The translations under genes and the position numbers were made by a program. Of a DNA stretch of 64,000 nt, positions 48,856 to 57,787 are shown piece by piece. Below the pieces are notes generated by a model. That model worked only from the letters and a program-made list of their open reading frames with translations, was not told the DNA's origin and ran no database searches. Source of the DNA: Pseudomonadota bacterium (GTDB lineage: Bacteria; Pseudomonadota; Gammaproteobacteria; Steroidobacterales; Steroidobacteraceae); assembly GCA_023428645.1 (NCBI GenBank), contig JAEYXD010000054.1, positions 26,315-90,314 on the forward strand. Reading direction: 5' to 3'. Within the stretch, counting starts at the first letter, position 1. Every line of letters begins with the position of its first letter.

Positions 48856-49933
48856 ACGCGGCAGTGGTGCTGTCGGTGAACGGGAAAACGAGCCTGGCCC
48901 TGAACTCGCCGTCGATGAGGTCGGTTTCGACCCGGGCCCGGCCTGGCCAGGCCAGCTCGAGCCGCTGACGGATGTTTTCGAGCGCCATCTTGTTGCCTTC
49001 GCGCTCGCGATAGCCCTGCTGTGTCACGACGGGATTCCGGACCTCGATTTCGATCCGATCCTGCACGAGCGCGCCGCGAATGTGAACCGTGCCGCCCGCC
49101 GGGAGCATTTCGATGCCGTGGTAAACGGCGTTCTCCAGCAGCGGCTGCACGATCAGGCACGGCACCTGCGCGCGGGGCGGCAGCGCATCGATGTCCCATT
49201 CCACGCGCAGCCGCTCACCGAGTCGCAGCTGCTCGATGCGCTGGTGGGTCCGCGCGATCTCGATCTCGTCCTTCAGCGGAATCTGTAGATGCGCATCGCC
49301 GAGGCTCGCGCGGAACAGGTCCGCCAGATCCTCGATCGCCTGTTCGGCGCGCTCGGGATTCGAGCGCGTGAGAGATGCGATCGTGTTCATGCTGTTGAAG
49401 AGGAAGTGCGGGCGAATGCGCGCTTGCAGCGCCCGGATGCGCGCGAGTGCTTCCGTTTGGATACTGCTGCGCCATTTCGAGGTGACATAGAAGTAGCGCA
49501 ACGCCAGCGAGCTCACGATGAAGCCGACCGCAACGTTGCGCAGCAGGAAGCCTGCGTGATCGGTCGGAAAAATCGGCATGGCGTCCGCGAGCCCCGCGCC
49601 CCAGACCTGACCCACCTGGTAGACGACCTCGGAGACGACGCCGACGACGCCGACGAGCATCATGATCGCGATCGCCGCCGCGCGCTCGGCCGGCATTCGC
49701 GACAACCAGGCGCGACAGCGGCACAGCACCGCCGCGCAGCCGAGCCCGATCCACAACAGAAACAGCGAGCACGCCGCGAGATCGACCCAGAAGTTCGCGT
49801 GCAAGGCCTGGCGGGCAATCGCCACCATGAGCGCGACGAGCTCGACGATGAGCACGACGGCGAGCACCGCGCGCGCCGCGCAGAAATCCGGGAGAAAGGA
49901 GCTTGGAGCGTCGGGGCCCTGCGCGGCGGCCAT
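48836..49933 (-). CDS. algZ: AlgZ/FimS-type sensor histidine kinase (LytS family)
   Basis: This protein has about 365 residues. Four to five membrane helices fill the N-terminal half. The kinase core has RIRALQARIRPHFLFNSMNT, with the phospho-acceptor His in RPHFLFN, and ATP-binding CLIVQPLLENAVYHGIEML. It pairs with algR directly downstream with a 20-bp overlap. The start could be ATG 49933 or GTG 49939. Confidence 0.9.
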   Translation of the reverse strand: MAAAQGPDAPSSFLPDFCAARAVLAVVLIVELVALMVAIARQALHANFWVDLAACSLFLLWIGLGCAAVLCRCRAWLSRMPAERAAAIAIMMLVGVVGVVSEVVYQVGQVWGAGLADAMPIFPTDHAGFLLRNVAVGFIVSSLALRYFYVTSKWRSSIQTEALARIRALQARIRPHFLFNSMNTIASLTRSNPERAEQAIEDLADLFRASLGDAHLQIPLKDEIEIARTHQRIEQLRLGERLRVEWDIDALPPRAQVPCLIVQPLLENAVYHGIEMLPAGGTVHIRGALVQDRIEIEVRNPVVTQQGYREREGNKMALENIRQRLELAWPGRARVETDLIDGEFRARLVFPFTDSTTAAYEAVDR

Positions 49934-50002
49934 GGTCACGCCAGGCTCGCCGCAGTCACGGGCTCATGATCGGCGGAACGTCCGCGGACCGATTGCACGG
50001 CT

Positions 50003-50926
50003 TCAACCGTCGCCAGGACGCTTGGAATCGCGTGCTTGCGTGAACAGCGCGTCCTTGAGGCGAAACAGCGTCGAGATGTCCTCGTCGCCGTGTCCTTGCT
50101 CGATCAGGCGCCGATAGTGCACGAGCGTCATCTCGATCAGCGGCAGCTGCACGCCGAAGCGACCCGCCATCGCGCGGCAGATTTTCAGATCCTTCTCGTG
50201 CAGGCGCACGCGGAATCCGGGCGGGTAGCTGTCCTGCACGATGTTCGGCGCGCGATGCACGAAGTACCAGCTCGAGCCCGCGCCCTTGCCGAGCGTGTCG
50301 ATCAGCTTGTCGAGCGGCAGATCCTGCGATTTCGCGAACGCCATGGCCTCGGCGACCGCCTGGATGACGCCCGCGCACATGATCTGATTCGTCGCCTTCG
50401 CCGCCTGGCCGGAACCGCTCGGACCGAAATGCGTGACCGTCCGGCCCATGGCTTCGAGCACGGGGCGAGCGCGCTCGAACGCCTGCGCCTCCCCACCGAC
50501 CATGATCGCGAGCGTGCCGTCGCGCGCGCCTTCGACACCGCCGCTGACGGGCGCATCGAGGAAATCCGCGCCGCGCTCGCGCAGGCGATGCGTCGCGGAG
50601 CGGGCCGTATCGGCGCTGACCGTCGAGCAATCGATGACGAGCGTTTGCGGGGTCACCGCCGGCAGCAGCGCATCGATGACCGCGAGCACGTCGGCATCCG
50701 CCGAAACGCACAGCACGATGATGTCGCAGTGGGCGGGCATGTCGGCGGGCGCGGCGGCGGCGAAGACGCCGAGCTCGGCGGCGAGCGTCTGGGCCTTCGC
50801 TGCGGTCCGATTCCAGACGGCCGCGAGCATTCCCGCTCGCTGGAGATTGCGCGCCATTCCGAGGCCCATGGCGCCCAGGCCGATGAAGCCGACGCGCGGG
50901 GTTGGCTGTACTGCGGTTGTGTTCAC
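50003..50926 (-). CDS. NAD-dependent beta-hydroxyacid dehydrogenase (3-hydroxyisobutyrate/tartronate semialdehyde type)
   Basis: This protein has about 307 residues. The Rossmann loop is GFIGLGAMGLGMARNL, and the substrate motif is DFLDAPVSGGVEGARDGTL. The catalytic Lys is in SGSGQAAKATNQIMCAGV. A GTG start at 50926 gives MNTTAVQPTPRVGFIGLG; a TTG at 50986 would add 20 residues. Substrates in this family include 3-hydroxyisobutyrate, glyoxylate/succinic semialdehyde and 2-hydroxy-3-oxopropionate, and cannot be settled here. It is not in an operon with algZ. Confidence 0.88.
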   Translation of the reverse strand: MNTTAVQPTPRVGFIGLGAMGLGMARNLQRAGMLAAVWNRTAAKAQTLAAELGVFAAAAPADMPAHCDIIVLCVSADADVLAVIDALLPAVTPQTLVIDCSTVSADTARSATHRLRERGADFLDAPVSGGVEGARDGTLAIMVGGEAQAFERARPVLEAMGRTVTHFGPSGSGQAAKATNQIMCAGVIQAVAEAMAFAKSQDLPLDKLIDTLGKGAGSSWYFVHRAPNIVQDSYPPGFRVRLHEKDLKICRAMAGRFGVQLPLIEMTLVHYRRLIEQGHGDEDISTLFRLKDALFTQARDSKRPGDG

Positions 50927-51018
50927 GTGAGATCGAATGGGGCGGCCGAAGCCGGCAGGCGCCTTATGTGACAGATGGAGTCGCAACGATCAAGTCGCCG
51001 CGCTCCGATCCAAGGAGC

Positions 51019-51489
51019 TCAACTGCAGAGCGTATCCATCGAGGCCTTTGCGGTGGCGCGCGCGGCTTCCAGCTCCTGGTCGGTCAGATAGCGGCGCTCG
51101 TTGTTCGGCAGCGGTTGGTAGAGCTTCTGCGAGTTCATATAGCTTTCGTACCGCTCGCGCGCTTTCAAGCAGCGCTCGGCCTTGTCTTTCGCCGAAAGCT
51201 GCGCGGCTGCCTGTTGGTCGGTCCGCTCGGCGGAGCCTTGCTGGCGCGCCTTGTCGGCTTCCTGCAGCCGCTTCATTTCTTCCTCGTGCCGCTGCTGCAC
51301 GGCGACCGTGTCGGTCTTTTGCGTTCTGACGTCGAGGCGTTGGGCGGGCAGGGTGCGAGGCTTGTCCGTGTATTGAACGTTGCCTTTCTCGTCCGTGTAC
51401 TTGTAGACGTCCGCTTGCGCTGCCGAGGCCGCAAGACCGCAAGCGACGAGCGTGAGCGTGAGCGTGGGAAGCAGTGCAATTCGCGGCAT
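51019..51489 (-). CDS. DUF4124-domain periplasmic protein
   Basis: This 156-residue protein has a signal peptide ending ASAAQA, then the DUF4124 core VYKYTDEKGNVQYTDKP. A charged coiled-coil-like region follows (RHEEEMKRLQEADKARQQ), then a region with two cysteines, one in AERCLKARERYESYM and one at the C-terminus (MDTLCS). The start at 51489 has GGAG about 9 nt upstream. The function is unknown; the family is widespread in proteobacteria. The region from 51490 to 51808 holds no other gene. Confidence 0.88.
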   Translation of the reverse strand: MPRIALLPTLTLTLVACGLAASAAQADVYKYTDEKGNVQYTDKPRTLPAQRLDVRTQKTDTVAVQQRHEEEMKRLQEADKARQQGSAERTDQQAAAQLSAKDKAERCLKARERYESYMNSQKLYQPLPNNERRYLTDQELEAARATAKASMDTLCS

Positions 51490-51737
51490 GGAGTGCTCCA
51501 TCAATCCAACGGTTTCGCCAACGCCCCCAAGCACTTGCGCGTGCTCATAGGCGGATTGGAGAAGGCTGCCGGAGTGTAACAGCGAGGCGCCGTGAAATAG
51601 CCAAGACGGGCCCTGTCATAAGAAGCAACTGTGGACTGGGTCACGTCGGGGGAAAGACGAGCGTGACGAGCGGTAGGGGGCCAGGCATCCGTGGCGTTCT
51701 GCATTCGACGGTTTCATCTGCCGATCACTCGACCCCG

Positions 51738-51775
51738 CAAAAGAAAACGGGCGCCGTAGCGCCCGCTTCTTTTTG
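51738..51775. terminator. Bidirectional intrinsic terminator after amtB
   Basis: A 7-bp GC stem, CGGGCGC (51748-51754) with GCGCCCG (51759-51765) around a CGTA loop, has T-rich flanks on both strands (TTCTTTTT on plus, TTTTCTTTT on minus). It ends the minus-strand glnK-amtB transcript. Confidence 0.85.
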
Positions 51776-51808
51776 CTCGTGCGCGGTAGCCGCGCCGTGC
51801 AATCCGGC

Positions 51809-53251
51809 TCAGAGGTTGTAGCCGCGCTCGTCGTGCGAGGAGAGGTCGAGGCCGACTTCTTCCTCTTCCGTCGTGACGCGCAGGCCGAGGACCATGTCGA
51901 CGATCTTGAGCAGGACGAAGCTCAGCACGCCCGTGTACACGATCGTGAACAGGACGCTCTTCGTCTGAACCCACACCTGACCGGCCATCGTGACGCCTTC
52001 GCCCGGCTCCCAGACGCCGCCCATGCTCGGGAATGCGAACACGCCCGTGAGGATCGCGCCGACGATGCCGCCGATGGCGTGCACGCCGAACACATCGAGC
52101 GAGTCGTCGTAGCCGAGGGCACGCTTCATCTTCGTCGAGGCGACGAAGCAGAGCACGCCGGCCAGGGCGCCGATCGCGAGCGCGCCCGCGGGTCCGACCG
52201 TGCCCGAAGCCGGGGTGATCGCGACCAGTCCGGCGACCGCGCCCGACACGATGCCGAGCAGCGAAGGCTTACCGTGCGAGACCCACTCGGCGAACATCCA
52301 GGCGAGCGCGGCGGTGCCGGTGCAGATCTGCGTCACCAGCATGGCCATGCCGGCCGTCGAGCCCGCGGCGAGCGCGCTGCCGGCGTTGAATCCGAACCAG
52401 CCGACCCACAGCATCGCGGCGCCGATCATCGTGAGCGTGAGGTTGTGCGGCGCCATGACGACGGTCCCGAAGCCATGACGCTTGCCGAGCACGAGCGCCG
52501 CGACGAGGCCGGCGATGCCCGCGTTGATGTGCACGACCGTGCCGCCCGCGAAGTCGAGCACGCCCCAGTCCCACATCAGTGCGCCGTCGCCGCTCCATAC
52601 CATGTGCACCATCGGCGCGTAGCAGACCGTGAACCACAAGCCCATGAACACCAGCATCGCCGAGAACTTCATGCGCTCGGCGAACGCACCGACGATCAGC
52701 GCCGGCGTGATGATCGCGAACGTCATCTGGAACGTCGCGAACACGGTTTCCGGAATCGTGCCGATCAGCGAATCGAGCGTGATGCCCGACAGCATCAGCT
52801 TGTCGAAGCCGCCCACGAACGAGGACAGGTTCGTGACCCCTGCCTCCATGCCGGTCGTATCGAACGCGATGCTGTAGCCATAGACGGTCCAGAGCACCGA
52901 CATCAGGCCCGTTACCGCGAAGCATTGCATCAAGATCGAGAGGACGTTCTTGGAGCGAACCATGCCGCCGTAGAACAGCGCGAGGCCGGGGATCGTCATG
53001 AAGAGCACGAGCACCGTCGACGTCAGCATCCAGGCGGTGTCGCCGGAGTCGAGCGTCGGCGCTTCCTCGGCGGCTTCGTCCGTCGCCACGGCTTCCGCCG
53101 GAGCGGCTTCGGCTGGGGCGGCTTCTGCGGCGACAGGCTCGGCCGGAGCGTCTTGGGCCAGGCTCAAGTCCGGCCCGATGAGCGCGCAGGCGACGAGCGC
53201 CACGCTCCACAGGTAAGTGAGCACGCGGCTCGTTGACAAGGCTCTTTTCAC
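51809..53251 (-). CDS. amtB: Ammonium transporter AmtB
   Basis: This protein has about 480 residues. A signal peptide (VALVACALIGPDLSLAQ) and an Ala/Glu/Pro-rich linker with APAEAAPAEAVATDEAAEEA precede eleven membrane helices. The channel motifs are DTAWMLTSTVLVLFMTIPG, GALMWDWGVLDFAGG with the twin-His strand VVHINAG, and GVHAIGGIVGAILTG. It conducts ammonium and is gated by GlnK. The start is GTG at 53251 with a GGAG ribosome site. Its neighbour glnK is 59 bp upstream on the same strand. Confidence 0.95.
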   Translation of the reverse strand: MKRALSTSRVLTYLWSVALVACALIGPDLSLAQDAPAEPVAAEAAPAEAAPAEAVATDEAAEEAPTLDSGDTAWMLTSTVLVLFMTIPGLALFYGGMVRSKNVLSILMQCFAVTGLMSVLWTVYGYSIAFDTTGMEAGVTNLSSFVGGFDKLMLSGITLDSLIGTIPETVFATFQMTFAIITPALIVGAFAERMKFSAMLVFMGLWFTVCYAPMVHMVWSGDGALMWDWGVLDFAGGTVVHINAGIAGLVAALVLGKRHGFGTVVMAPHNLTLTMIGAAMLWVGWFGFNAGSALAAGSTAGMAMLVTQICTGTAALAWMFAEWVSHGKPSLLGIVSGAVAGLVAITPASGTVGPAGALAIGALAGVLCFVASTKMKRALGYDDSLDVFGVHAIGGIVGAILTGVFAFPSMGGVWEPGEGVTMAGQVWVQTKSVLFTIVYTGVLSFVLLKIVDMVLGLRVTTEEEEVGLDLSSHDERGYNL

Positions 53252-53310
53252 TGTCGTTCTCCTACGGAAGGAATGTTTTTTGATGACTGCCAGGTGCTCT
53301 GCGGACGAAC

Positions 53311-53649
53311 TCAAACTGCCTCATCGCCGGTCTCGCCCGTGCGGATGCGCACCGCTTGTTCGAGATCGATGACGAAAATCTTGCCGTCGCCGATCTTTCC
53401 GGTGCGGGCGACGTTGGTGATGGCCTCGACGACTTGCTCGGCGATGGAGTCGTCGACAGCCAGCTCGACCTTGGTCTTCGGGAGGAAGTCGACGCGATAC
53501 TCGGCGCCGCGATAAAGCTCGGTGTGACCGCGCTGGCGGCCGAAGCCTTGGACCTCGGTGACGGTGATCCCTTGAACGCCGATATCCGCGACGGCCTGTC
53601 GGACGTCATCCAGCTTGAATGGCTTGATGATCGCGGTGATTAGCTTCAT
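53311..53649 (-). CDS. glnK: Nitrogen regulatory PII protein
   Basis: This 112-residue PII protein has the uridylylation Tyr Y51 in the T-loop RGHTELYRGAEYRVDF. The B-loop is RTGKIGDGKIFV. It senses 2-oxoglutarate and ATP/ADP and regulates AmtB and nitrogen signalling. It is first in the glnK-amtB operon. A sigma-54 promoter and an NtrC-type box lie upstream, supporting GlnK over constitutive GlnB. Confidence 0.95.
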   Translation of the reverse strand: MKLITAIIKPFKLDDVRQAVADIGVQGITVTEVQGFGRQRGHTELYRGAEYRVDFLPKTKVELAVDDSIAEQVVEAITNVARTGKIGDGKIFVIDLEQAVRIRTGETGDEAV

Positions 53650-53730
53650 TACATTTCGGCTCCGAGGGATGCGGCCGCGTCGGGCTGAGTTCGTAGGAAT
53701 CGTCGAGCACCGGTCGCGCCGCATCGGAAA

Positions 53731-53746
53731 TGCATCTTCTGTGCCA
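53731..53746 (-). promoter_or_regulatory. Sigma-54 promoter for glnK-amtB
   Basis: On the minus strand the sequence is TGGCAC-N5-ATGCA, close to the consensus TGGCAC-N5-TTGCA, with exact -24 GG and -12 GC. It is 82 bp upstream of the glnK ATG. It fits with the NtrC-like box about 50 bp further upstream. Confidence 0.75.
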
Positions 53747-53797
53747 CGAATTTGTGCATGGTCGGTCGCGCGCCCGCGAGGGCGGCAGGGTCGTTTT

Positions 53798-53814
53798 CGC
53801 ACTGACCTGGTGCG
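53798..53814. promoter_or_regulatory. Candidate NtrC-binding dyad
   Basis: CGCAC-TGACCTG-GTGCG is a 5-7-5 dyad, matching the TGCAC-N7-GTGCA consensus of NtrC except at the outer bases. It lies at an enhancer-like distance from the sigma-54 promoter of glnK. A half site, GGTGCA, occurs near 53850. Confidence 0.6.
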
Positions 53815-53951
53815 CAACTTTGGGATCGTTGCGTCACCAAGGAGCATTTCGGTGCACGGTTGCGGCGCGACGCAACTTGCCGGGGCACTTGTCAGGGGTG
53901 GGAGGCGTCTCTACAGTCGCGACGACTTTCGACGTTTAGACGAGCGGGCTC

Positions 53952-54197
53952 ATGGATCCACGGTTCATCGATGACTTGGCGCGCAAGCTCTCCGCGGCGG
54001 TGCCGCAGGGCATCACGAACATTCGCCGCGATCTCGAAGAGAACTTCAAGGCGGTGCTCCAGGCGGGGCTGTCGCGCATGGATCTCGTGACGCGGCAGGA
54101 ATTCGACGTTCAGGCCGGGGTCTTGCGCCGGACTCGCGAAAAGCTCGAGGCGTTGGAAGCGAAGCTCGCCGAGCTGGAGCAAAAGAACGTAGGCTGA
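53952..54197 (+). CDS. ubiK: UbiK/BMFP accessory factor
   Basis: This 81-residue protein has an amphipathic N-terminus (MDPRFIDDLARKLSAAVPQG) and a trimeric coiled-coil C-terminal half (REKLEALEAKLAELEQKN). UbiK (YqiC) is an accessory factor for ubiquinone synthesis that works with UbiJ, encoded 22 kb away in this window. It sits divergent from glnK and 38 bp before comM. The ATG at 53952 gives the family length. Confidence 0.9.
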   Translation: MDPRFIDDLARKLSAAVPQGITNIRRDLEENFKAVLQAGLSRMDLVTRQEFDVQAGVLRRTREKLEALEAKLAELEQKNVG

Positions 54198-54235
54198 CAG
54201 CGCGCGCAGGAAGCGCGTGTTCGAGGAGACCAGGG

Positions 54236-55792
54236 ATGGCCATGGCATGGGTCTGGAGCCGTGCTCAAAACGGCATGGACGCGCCGCTCGTGAGTGTCGA
54301 AGTCGACATCGGCGCGGGACTGCCGCACGTCGCGATCGTCGGCTTGCCCGAGGCGGTCGTGAAAGAAAGCCGCGACCGCGTCCGCGCCGCGCTCGTGAAC
54401 AGCCAGCTCGCGATGCCCGACGGGCGCATCACCGTCAATCTCTCTCCCGCTGATCTGCCGAAGGAAGGCGGCCGCTTCGATCTGCCGATCGCCGTCGGGA
54501 TTCTGCTCGCGTCCGAGCAGATCCCGGGTCCGCTCGCCGCGTGCGAACTCTATGGCGAGCTGTCGTTGAGCGGCGAGGTGCGGCCCGTGAAGGGTGCGCT
54601 GCTTGCGGCCGTCGCGGCCGCGAAGGCCGGACATTCGATCATCGTGCCGCCGGCGAACGCGGCGGAAGCGCGCCTGGTGAGCGGCTGCCAGGTCGCCGTC
54701 GCCGGTCACCTGCTGGATGTCGTCGCGCACGCCCGCGGCGTGCGGCCGATCGCGTTTGCGCCGGGCAGCGCGCCGCCGTCGGTCGCGCATTCCACGCCGG
54801 ATTTGAATGAAGTCCGCGGACAAGGTCAGGCGAAGCGGGCGCTCGAGATCGCGGCGGCTGGACAACACAGCCTGCTGCTGATCGGTCCACCCGGCACGGG
54901 CAAGAGCATGCTCGCGCAGCGATTGCCGGGCCTGCTGCCGCCGATGACCGAATCGGAAGCGCTCGAGGCGGCGGCGGTTCGCAGTGTGTGCCGCGCGCAC
55001 CTCGATGTCGCCCAGTGGCGCGTGCGGCCCTTTCGCGCGCCTCATCACACGTCCTCCGCGATTGCGCTCGTCGGTGGCGGCGGTTCGCCGCGTCCGGGCG
55101 AAATCTCGCTCGCGCACAATGGCGTGCTCTTCCTCGACGAGCTGCCCGAATACGATCGCAAGGTGCTCGAAGCGCTGCGCGAGCCCCTGGAAACGGGCTC
55201 GATCGTCATCTCGCGCGCCGCGCGGCAGGCCGAGTACCCGGCGAGCTTTCAGCTGATCGCGGCCATGAATCCTTGTCAGTGCGGCTATCTCGGCGATCCC
55301 TCAGGGCGCTGCCGCTGCACGGCCGATAGCGTGCAGCGCTATCGAGCGCGCATCTCCGGCCCGTTGCTCGACCGGCTCGACATGCACGTGGAAATGCCGC
55401 GCGTGCCGCTGACGGCGATGCAGGCGCCGACCCGGCAGCTCGAGCCGAGTGCAGTGGTGGCCGCCCGCGTGTGCGAGGCACGCCGGATTCAGCTCGATCG
55501 CCAGGGCACGACGAATGCGCGACTGACGAACCGAGAGCTGGAAAAGCATTGCGCGCTCGGGCGGGCGGCGAACGCGGTGCTAGATCGTGCGGTCGCGGTG
55601 CTCGGGCTTTCGGCGCGCGCTCATCATCGAGTGTTGAAGCTCGCGCGCACGATCGCGGACCTGGCGGGCGCGTGCGAGATCGGCGCGGACCATGTGAGCG
55701 AGGCGATGAGCTTGCGGCGCTTGGACCGCGCGCGGACGCCCAGCTTTCCCGGGGTCGTGGAGCAGTCGCGAGAACCGGAGCGGGGATCGTGA
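54236..55792 (+). CDS. comM: ComM/YifB-type Mg-chelatase-like AAA+ ATPase
   Basis: This 518-residue protein has an N-terminal Lon-like ChlI domain with VSVEVDIGAGLPHVAIVGLP and a PADLPKEGGRFDLPIA block. The AAA+ domain has Walker A LLLIGPPGTGKSMLAQRLPG and Walker B VLFLDELPEYDR. A zinc-like cysteine cluster is in NPCQCGYLGDPSGRCRC. ComM is the hexameric helicase that drives branch migration during natural transformation. The start could be ATG 54236 or 54242. Confidence 0.94.
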   Translation: MAMAWVWSRAQNGMDAPLVSVEVDIGAGLPHVAIVGLPEAVVKESRDRVRAALVNSQLAMPDGRITVNLSPADLPKEGGRFDLPIAVGILLASEQIPGPLAACELYGELSLSGEVRPVKGALLAAVAAAKAGHSIIVPPANAAEARLVSGCQVAVAGHLLDVVAHARGVRPIAFAPGSAPPSVAHSTPDLNEVRGQGQAKRALEIAAAGQHSLLLIGPPGTGKSMLAQRLPGLLPPMTESEALEAAAVRSVCRAHLDVAQWRVRPFRAPHHTSSAIALVGGGGSPRPGEISLAHNGVLFLDELPEYDRKVLEALREPLETGSIVISRAARQAEYPASFQLIAAMNPCQCGYLGDPSGRCRCTADSVQRYRARISGPLLDRLDMHVEMPRVPLTAMQAPTRQLEPSAVVAARVCEARRIQLDRQGTTNARLTNRELEKHCALGRAANAVLDRAVAVLGLSARAHHRVLKLARTIADLAGACEIGADHVSEAMSLRRLDRARTPSFPGVVEQSREPERGS

Positions 55793-55811
55793 GCGTCCCG
55801 CGCTCGTCGCA

Positions 55812-56846
55812 TCAGAACTGCCTGCCGATGCCGAGCACGATGATGTCAGTGTCCCGACTGTTGGTCGTCACCGTGCGATACCAGGAGCCGCGGGCGCGCC
55901 ATCGGCGCGTGAATTCGTAGCTGATGCTCATCGCCAGTAATCCGAGCGTTCGGGTGCTGACTTCCCCTTCGTTGGTGTCTTGTGCGACATACGGTCCCGC
56001 GCCAAGTCCGACCATGGCGCGTTGGTCGAGGAAGCGGCGTCCCAACCATAGCTGGGCGGTGAGACCGCGCCGTTTGACCGGTCCGGCTTCACCTTCGTCG
56101 ATCGCGCTCGCCGTCGCGTCGATGAATGGCGTGAGCTGGCGCCGGTACTCGAGCACTCCGGCCGCGCCCGTCGGCGATGAGAAATCGTTGACCGTCGTCG
56201 AGCCGAGCATGAGCGTCAGCTCGTTGCGCTCCGGTGAGGCGAATTCGTAGGAACGCGGCGGCACGGCGGGTCCGGGGCGCTCGCCGGGCTCGAACTGGTA
56301 GCCGATGCCGACTAGCAGCGTGTCCGTACTGAAGCTGCTCGAGGAGTTGATTCGGTTGTACCGCAGTTGCAGCACGAAAGGCGCGTACGCGTACGAATGC
56401 ACGGCAGCGCTATAGATCACGCCGAAGCCGTGGTCGTTGATGGAAGTCGTGGCGGTTGGATGCAGTGTCGTGTCGTAGTAGCGATAGGGACCGACGCCAA
56501 CCGCCGCGTCGAAGGTGCGGTCGGGATTCAGCCATCTGAGCCAGCCCTGCAAGCCGAAGCCATCGCGATGATGTTGGGTCACATGGCCTTCGTTGAGCCA
56601 GGTGAACGAGAGGAAGGCGTGCTCGGCGACGTTGTGCTGGTACACCACGGAATAGGCGTACGAGGTCTCATCGAGAGGGGGCGTGTGCTGCCCGCCAGCC
56701 AATAAATAGAGTTCCTGTGCGTGAGCGCTGCCTGCGGCACAGGAGAGACAGCAAATCGCAAGGAAGAGGGGCAATGCCCGCGGCGTGGCGCTCGCCAATG
56801 GATCAACGCAATCGCGACGTGCCGGGGTGCGCTGACAAGGAGTCAT
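55812..56846 (-). CDS. Outer-membrane beta-barrel protein of unknown function
   Basis: This 344-residue protein has a signal peptide (LPLFLAICCLSCAAGSAHA) preceded by an unusually long N-terminal stretch. Amphipathic beta-strands fill the rest, and the protein ends in Phe (VLGIGRQF) as expected for Bam substrates. The first half, with GWLRWLNPDRTFDAAVGVGP and YRYYDTTLHPT, and the second half, with AQLWLGRRFLDQRAMVGLGA, look like related barrel modules. The ligand or activity is unknown. The true start may lie further in, near a TTG before the hydrophobic core. Confidence 0.75.
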   Translation of the reverse strand: MTPCQRTPARRDCVDPLASATPRALPLFLAICCLSCAAGSAHAQELYLLAGGQHTPPLDETSYAYSVVYQHNVAEHAFLSFTWLNEGHVTQHHRDGFGLQGWLRWLNPDRTFDAAVGVGPYRYYDTTLHPTATTSINDHGFGVIYSAAVHSYAYAPFVLQLRYNRINSSSSFSTDTLLVGIGYQFEPGERPGPAVPPRSYEFASPERNELTLMLGSTTVNDFSSPTGAAGVLEYRRQLTPFIDATASAIDEGEAGPVKRRGLTAQLWLGRRFLDQRAMVGLGAGPYVAQDTNEGEVSTRTLGLLAMSISYEFTRRWRARGSWYRTVTTNSRDTDIIVLGIGRQF

Positions 56847-56988
56847 TGTCCGCCGCTGCTTTGCAGACGCGCCAGGTGCGCGTTTGCAAAGCGAACGCCT
56901 GCCCGCAACGATCGTTCCGGGCGCGGAGGGTGGCGCGAGGATCGTCAGGCGGGTTCAGCGCCTCACGATCCGCGCGCGGATTCGAGGG

Positions 56989-57498
56989 TTACTTGGAGCC
57001 GGAGATCATGTAGTCGACGGCGTTCATGACCGACTTGTCGGACAGATCGGTACGACCACCCTTCGGCGGCATGAACCCGGTCTGGCCCTGGAAGCCCTTG
57101 ATCGCATGTTCGTGGAGCGTGTCCGCGCCCTTCGCGATGCGAGCGGCCCAGGCGCCCTTGTCGCCGAACTTCGGCGCACCAGCGACGCCGGCGCCATGGC
57201 AGGCCACGCAAGCGGAGTTGTAGGCCTCTTCGCCACCCAGGTCGGCGACGGGGGCTGCGGCGGCCGGTTGCGCCGGCGCGAGCGCGGAATTGTCCTTGCC
57301 GGCGACGGCGATCTTGCCGACGGGCGCGATGCGCTCGGCAACCGCGGCGCGCATGGCCGGATCGGCAAGCACGTGCTGCTCCTGCGTATTCGCGGAAACG
57401 ATTCGTGCCAGGACGTACAGACCCACCGCGATTGCGATCAGAACGCCCAGAACGAGCATGAACGTATCGAAGAATTTTCTATCGTGCTCAACAGACAC
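56989..57498 (-). CDS. Membrane-anchored monoheme cytochrome c5-like protein
   Basis: This protein has about 169 residues. One N-terminal membrane helix (TFMLVLGVLIAIAVGLYVLA) is followed by an Ala/Pro linker and a c5-type domain. The heme site is CVACH in YNSACVACHGAGV, and the Met ligand is in GFMPPKGGR. It probably shuttles electrons in the periplasm. I chose GTG at 57498 because GGGAG lies about 8 nt upstream; ATG at 57540 would add 14 residues before the membrane helix. Confidence 0.9.
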   Translation of the reverse strand: MSVEHDRKFFDTFMLVLGVLIAIAVGLYVLARIVSANTQEQHVLADPAMRAAVAERIAPVGKIAVAGKDNSALAPAQPAAAAPVADLGGEEAYNSACVACHGAGVAGAPKFGDKGAWAARIAKGADTLHEHAIKGFQGQTGFMPPKGGRTDLSDKSVMNAVDYMISGSK

Positions 57499-57710
57499 AG
57501 CGGCTCCCAAATCGGCGGGGTCGAAAAAATAGGCGCGCAAGTATAGCCACCTGCCGGCTCTCGGTCAGCCGCCGAATGACGGCCCGTGACTTACGCCCGC
57601 TCGTCAGGGTGGACCGGTGCGGGCACGGCTCGTAAGATTCGCGGCCCTGGTCTCCCACTCGCTTCGCGGTGAGCGGCAGGCCGGGCATTGCAATCATCGA
57701 AGTCTCGTAA

Positions 57711-57787
57711 GCGCCCGTAGCTCAGCTGGATAGAGTGTCGGTCTCCGAAGCCGAAGGTCGCCAGTTCGAATCTGGCCGGGCGCGCCA
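57711..57787 (+). tRNA. tRNA-Arg (anticodon CCG)
   Basis: The 77-nt cloverleaf has acceptor GCGCCCG with CGGGCGC, D-arm GCTCAGCTGGATAGAGT, an anticodon loop with CCG in CTCCGAA, T-arm GCCAG-TTCGAAT-CTGGC, and an encoded CCA end. It reads CGG arginine codons. Confidence 0.97.
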
